Positions 6,449 to 9,783 of a stretch of 9,783 nt of DNA are shown here, in pieces; positions within the stretch are counted from its first letter, which is position 1; each line of letters begins with the position of its first letter. The stretch comes from Rhodospirillaceae bacterium (lineage in GTDB: Bacteria > Pseudomonadota > Alphaproteobacteria > Rhodospirillales > Rhodospirillaceae). A program made the translations under genes and the position numbers. The stretch is taken from positions 1-9,783 of the forward strand of contig JAFGWD010000255.1 of the NCBI GenBank assembly GCA_016937315.1, in the 5' to 3' direction. Below the pieces are notes generated by a model. The model did no database searches. It was given only the letters and a program-made list of their open reading frames with translations, and was not told where the DNA came from.

Positions 6449-9400
6449 ATGCCGCAGCAAGCGACGACCATCAAGGCGGATGCCGCCGGGCGTTTCACAT
6501 TGCCGGTGGCTCAGGGTAATGTTGCGCGTATCGACGTCGTTGATGTCGATCTGGTGATTCAGACCAAGGATGGTGCGCGGTTCGTTTTACCTGGTGCGGG
6601 CATGGAAGCGATGAGCGATGCACCGCCGCCGGTTGCCTTTGCCGATGGAACGGTCAGTACATCCGTTCTTCTGGAACGTGTTGGCTTGGTCGAAACGCCG
6701 GATGTTTCCATTCCAGTGATGAGCAGTCTGACCGAACACGATGCCAAAGAGAGTGCGGGAGACAAGTCCCTGCATGGCGATGGGTCAGAACAAGACGGAG
6801 CGGTCAGTCAAGTACAGACAGAGGCGCAGGTTGAGGCCCAAGCCGAAGCGCAAATTGAATCGGACCAGGTTTCTCCATTAGCGACGGCTTCCGACGCGAC
6901 GGTGGAGGAAATGATCAAGGATGTCGGCAAACAGGTCGATAAACTGCACGATAAGGCTGCCGATCCTGCGCCGGTACAGCCTTTCGAAGCGCCTGCGGCG
7001 GCGTCGCCCGGTGTTGGTGCCGCGCCCAATCCGGTGAGTCTGACGCCTTTGGTTGTGGTGTCTTTGGGCAATGTTGTTGGTGGCGGCGTGTCGGGGACTA
7101 TAGTTTCCGGCGCGGGAGGTCCTTCAGGGACCGGGGTTGACGGTGGTTATTCGGCGCGTGATCCGGTGCAGTTCGCGACAGAAACCATAACCTCTAGTAG
7201 TTCAGACGGTAATGACGTGATTTATGCCGACGGCACCGATGTCGGTGGGGTTCGCTATGACACCGATGGTACGGTTCTTGGCAGCGCGACGTTTTCCAAG
7301 GAAATGTCGATCCAGATTTCCGGCTATTTCACCAAGTTGACCAGCATTACCATCAGCGGACTTCCGTCCGGGGTGAGCTTGGTTGGAAATGGGGGGGCGA
7401 TTACGGATTTGGGGGGAGGCTCGTGGAGTTTGCCGATTTCGTATCTGACCTCTGATGATACCTTCAAAATCGTTTATCCTTTGTCCGAGGCAGGCACCGT
7501 CGCGACCACGGAGTTCACCATGGTGGTAACCATCAATGGTGTGACCCGTGCTGAGAACTTTACCAGTACCACTGAAATTACGGTGCAAGTCCGCGATGCG
7601 GATAGCACCGATGACATCAGCCAAACGGACTCCAGTGGGTCAACAGTTTACGTTTTGCCTGCACAAGGCACACCCAACTATGTGGACTCCGGGGATGGCA
7701 ATGACACCATTCATGCGGGGTATGGCAACGATACGGTGATTGCTGGTGCGGGCAATGACATTGTGTATGCCGGGTACGGCAGTGATTCCATTGAGGGTGG
7801 GACCGGCGATGATGTGATCTATGCCCAATTGGGTTCGCAGGGCGATACCATCTATGGCCAGGCCGGAGCCGATACGGTTTATGGCTCGGCGGGTGCCGAT
7901 ATGATTGATGGCGGTGCGGACAATGACCTGATTGTCGCCGGGGCTGGCGCTGATACGATTTATGGTCGCGATGGCGATGACAATATTACGGCTGGGGCCG
8001 GAGCCGATACGATCTATGCGGGGTTGGGGACAAACGTCGTCGATGGTGGTGCGGATGCCGACACTCTGTCCTTTGCTGATCTTGCCGTGGGGGTAACGGT
8101 GAACTTGGCTGCGTCTCCTGCGACGGCGGTGGGGATGTCAACCGCGTTCTCTAATATCGAAAATCTCGAAGGATCGAATCAGGCCGACACCCTGACCGGG
8201 GATGCCAACGCCAACGTGATTTCTGGCTTGGATGGTAACGATGCCATCAATGGTGCCGGTGGCGCGGATACCTTGTTGGGTGGGGCGGGCGATGACACGT
8301 TTACGGTGACTGTGGCGGGTTTAGTCAGCTTGGATGGTGGCACCGGCCAGGACACTTTGGATCTGACCGCCGATAACGTGGCCCATACCCTCAATCTGAC
8401 CGGAACGGCCCTTGGAGGTATGATCGAAGGCGCGGCGATTTCTGGCGTTGAGATCGTCAATTTTGGCTCTGGTGTGGATTACTTCACCGGGACCAGTGTT
8501 GCCGAGACCGTTTCTGGTGGGGCAGGCAACGACTCATTTACCGCCGGGGGTGGTCATGACACCCTGTATGGCGAAGCGGGAAGAGATACCCTGTATGGCG
8601 AAGATGGCGATGATCTTCTTGTCGGTGGAGACGCGGCGGATAACAACCAAGACAACCTTTACGGGGGTGACGGCAACGACACGCTGTATGGCGGCGCGGG
8701 GAACGATTACCTGTACGGCCAAAATGGCGATGACATCATGCACGGCGAGGATGGCAACGATTATCTGAGCGCCGAAAATGGCAACGATACCCTGTACGGC
8801 GGAGCAGGCGTGGATCGTCTGTATGGCGGTAATGACAATGACATCCTGTATGGCGGCGCGGATGGCGATTCGCTTTATGGACAGAATGGCAACGACACGT
8901 TGTATGGCGAGGCCGGTAACGACTATTTTGACGCAGGGTCTGGTAACGACACCCTTTACGGTGGTGATGGTGATGACGTCATGATCGGCAGTTCCGGCAG
9001 TGATTTGATTGATGGAGGAGGCGGTAACGATACCGCAGCGTACACTGACGGGTACGCCCACACGATTACTCTGGACGCCAGCGGGAATGCGACGATTGCA
9101 ACCTCACCTTACAGCTATGCTGCTGGGGATGTGCTGACCAGTATCGAAAATTTATCTGGTGGCAATGGCGTGGATACCTTCACGGTCACTGCGGCTGGGG
9201 ACCATACCTTGACGGGAAATGGTGGCAACGACATCCTGACTGGCGCGGCCGGAACCGATACTCTTTATGGCGGCAGCGGAAATGATCAGCTGACCGGTAA
9301 TGCGGGGGCCGATTTTTTGGATGGTGGGGCTGGGAACGACACCCTGTATGGCGGGGATGGTGCCGATACCCTTGATGGTGGGGACGGAAACGACACCTTA

Positions 9401-9783
9401 AGCGGTGGTGCCGATGATGATGTGCTCACTTTTTCCGCTGGCAGCGACACCATTGACGGCGGCAGTGAGAATGACACCATTGCCTATACGGTTGCTGGTG
9501 CGGATGCTGCGGATGTGAAAATCTTTTTGGACGGAACGGCTTCGGTCAATCCGGGGGATAGTCCGACCGGGGTTTCGGTATCCAGCGGTGGGTTTGCTTG
9601 GGGGCTGGATGGTTCGACGTCGACGGTGTATTCGGCCTTGTCGAACATTGAAAATATCACGGCGGGTGGCGGCGATGATGTTTTGGTCGGGAATGCGGCG
9701 GCCAACACATTGGATGGCTCTGCGGGCGTTGATCATATCTATGGCCTGGGCGGGGCCGATGTTCTGATTGGTGGCGAGGGCGA
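6449..9783 (+). CDS. Large RTX repeat protein, probable type I-secreted adhesin/biofilm protein (3' end outside window)
   Basis: The frame is open from ATG 6449 to the last base, at least 1,111 codons with no stop. The N-terminus has no signal peptide, as expected for type I substrates. Residues about 20-50 (VARIDVVDVDLVIQTKDG, then ARFVLPG) resemble in pattern the prefix domain of BapA-like adhesins. Next come an acidic, Gln/Glu/Ala-rich linker (about 95-140) and a short amphipathic helix (151-170, MIKDVGKQVDKLHDKA). A Gly/Val-rich stretch follows (194-220), then one Ig-like beta domain (about 250-385; ITISGLPSGVSL, EFTMVVTINGVT). From residue 412 on there are glycine-rich calcium-binding nonapeptides (GGxGxDxLx) in at least four blocks. 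Spacers with the motif S-N/I-IENL separate them. The 1,111 residues contain no cysteine, and Asp is very frequent, as in extracellular Ca-dependent proteins. The C-terminal secretion signal and any ligand-binding domain lie downstream. Adhesin is more likely than toxin or enzyme because of the SiiAB-like neighbours and the lack of any catalytic domain so far, but the missing part could change this. Confidence 0.95.
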   Translation, partial: MPQQATTIKADAAGRFTLPVAQGNVARIDVVDVDLVIQTKDGARFVLPGAGMEAMSDAPPPVAFADGTVSTSVLLERVGLVETPDVSIPVMSSLTEHDAKESAGDKSLHGDGSEQDGAVSQVQTEAQVEAQAEAQIESDQVSPLATASDATVEEMIKDVGKQVDKLHDKAADPAPVQPFEAPAAASPGVGAAPNPVSLTPLVVVSLGNVVGGGVSGTIVSGAGGPSGTGVDGGYSARDPVQFATETITSSSSDGNDVIYADGTDVGGVRYDTDGTVLGSATFSKEMSIQISGYFTKLTSITISGLPSGVSLVGNGGAITDLGGGSWSLPISYLTSDDTFKIVYPLSEAGTVATTEFTMVVTINGVTRAENFTSTTEITVQVRDADSTDDISQTDSSGSTVYVLPAQGTPNYVDSGDGNDTIHAGYGNDTVIAGAGNDIVYAGYGSDSIEGGTGDDVIYAQLGSQGDTIYGQAGADTVYGSAGADMIDGGADNDLIVAGAGADTIYGRDGDDNITAGAGADTIYAGLGTNVVDGGADADTLSFADLAVGVTVNLAASPATAVGMSTAFSNIENLEGSNQADTLTGDANANVISGLDGNDAINGAGGADTLLGGAGDDTFTVTVAGLVSLDGGTGQDTLDLTADNVAHTLNLTGTALGGMIEGAAISGVEIVNFGSGVDYFTGTSVAETVSGGAGNDSFTAGGGHDTLYGEAGRDTLYGEDGDDLLVGGDAADNNQDNLYGGDGNDTLYGGAGNDYLYGQNGDDIMHGEDGNDYLSAENGNDTLYGGAGVDRLYGGNDNDILYGGADGDSLYGQNGNDTLYGEAGNDYFDAGSGNDTLYGGDGDDVMIGSSGSDLIDGGGGNDTAAYTDGYAHTITLDASGNATIATSPYSYAAGDVLTSIENLSGGNGVDTFTVTAAGDHTLTGNGGNDILTGAAGTDTLYGGSGNDQLTGNAGADFLDGGAGNDTLYGGDGADTLDGGDGNDTLSGGADDDVLTFSAGSDTIDGGSENDTIAYTVAGADAADVKIFLDGTASVNPGDSPTGVSVSSGGFAWGLDGSTSTVYSALSNIENITAGGGDDVLVGNAAANTLDGSAGVDHIYGLGGADVLIGGEG
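7682..8074 (+). repeat. RTX block 1 (residues 412-542)
   Basis: About 14 nonapeptide repeats run from VDSGDGNDTIHAGYGNDT to GGADADTLSF. Many units have Ala before Asp and Ile or Val in the hydrophobic position (GADTIYG, GADTVYG). This consensus differs from that of block 2. One unit is lengthened (AQLGSQGDTIYG). The block should form a Ca-bound parallel beta-roll after export. Confidence 0.92.
8510..9043 (+). repeat. RTX block 2, Tyr-rich (residues 688-865)
   Basis: Close to twenty nonapeptides, many of the form G(N/D)DTLYGG. I count about eleven units ending in LYG, which would place a row of tyrosines along one edge of the beta-roll. DNA identity between units is also high: ACCCTGTATGGCGAAG occurs at 8561-8576 and again exactly 27 bases later at 8588-8603. 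This suggests recent unit duplication or gene conversion. One unit has an insertion (GGDAADNNQDNLYGG). The block is preceded by a non-repeat spacer from about 8075 with short RTX patches near 8190-8300. Confidence 0.92.
9158..9487 (+). repeat. RTX block 3 (residues 904-1013)
   Basis: About ten nonapeptides, with a short non-canonical stretch (DTFTVTAAGDHTLTG) near the start. It mixes LYG, LDG and LSG endings and closes with SENDTIAY. It follows a spacer carrying SIENLSGG, the same kind of lead-in motif seen before the RTX patch near 8150 (SNIENLEGS) and before block 4 (SNIENITAG). The protein is therefore built from repeated spacer-plus-RTX modules. Confidence 0.9.
9665..9783 (+). repeat. RTX block 4, first units, cut by the window end
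   Basis: After a spacer (about 9488-9664; VKIFLDGTASVNPGDSPTG and similar) the frame returns to RTX units: GGGDDVLVGNAAANTLDG, then GLGGADVLIGGEG. The pattern is unbroken at the last base, so more repeats are expected downstream. Confidence 0.85.

Noticed and set aside
6479..6490. DAAG near residue 11, and TAAG in block 3 (near 9185), as possible LapG-type protease sites
   Set aside because: Known LapG sites lie around residue 100 in a defined retention module. One hit is too close to the N-terminus, the other is inside RTX repeats, and no LapG/LapD gene is in the window.
8534..9061. 175-codon open frame on the - strand with Ile/Val-rich repeats
   Set aside because: It is the mirror of the RTX repeat codons; the periodic sequence keeps the opposite strand free of stops. 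Other minus-strand frames between 7200 and 9740 have the same cause.
7682..9783. Regularly spaced short DNA repeats that could suggest a CRISPR array or minisatellite
   Set aside because: Spacing is 27 bases (9 codons), units are imperfect, and the reading frame is continuous with an RTX consensus; the repeats are coding.

Overview
The window looks like the chromosome of a Gram-negative proteobacterium. Evidence for this is a TolC-type outer-membrane protein with a signal peptide, a peptidoglycan-binding inner-membrane protein and a type I secretion adaptor. Moderate-to-high GC and the style of the OmpA-like domain (a RRLxxxRxLxVRxYL motif) suggest an alphaproteobacterium. That placement is an inference and is not firm. 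All genes are on the + strand.

Layout: (1) Bases 2-556 are the 3' end of a ZIP-family metal transporter, closed by a strong intrinsic terminator (650-707). (2) Bases 708-978 are an AT-rich non-coding leader that probably carries the promoter of the next unit. (3) Bases 979-6392 hold four tightly packed genes: a TolC-like outer-membrane channel, a MotB/OmpA-like inner-membrane protein, an HlyD-type membrane fusion protein and a MotA/TolQ/ExbB-like channel protein with a very long cytoplasmic tail. The junctions overlap by 4, 35 and 1 bases, so this is one operon with probable translational coupling. (4) After a 56-base gap, from 6449 to the end of the window and beyond, lies a large RTX protein of more than 1,111 residues. 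Its start is well defined and no stop codon occurs before the window ends.

Interpretation: TolC plus HlyD are two of the three parts of a type I secretion system, and the RTX protein is the obvious substrate. The third part, the ABC transporter, is not in the window and may lie downstream of the RTX gene. The notable point is that the two secretion genes are interleaved with a MotA/MotB-like pair, which in other systems forms a proton-driven membrane channel. The best precedent known to me is Salmonella SPI-4. There SiiA/SiiB are MotB/MotA-like proteins that act with the type I system SiiC/SiiD/SiiF on the giant adhesin SiiE. This locus has the same parts list in a different order (C-A-D-B-E), an RTX substrate, and a much longer MotA-like tail that recalls ZorA of Zorya defence systems. 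I read it as a proton-powered, type I-secreted surface adhesin or biofilm protein system. The parts are seen in sequence; the joint function is inferred.
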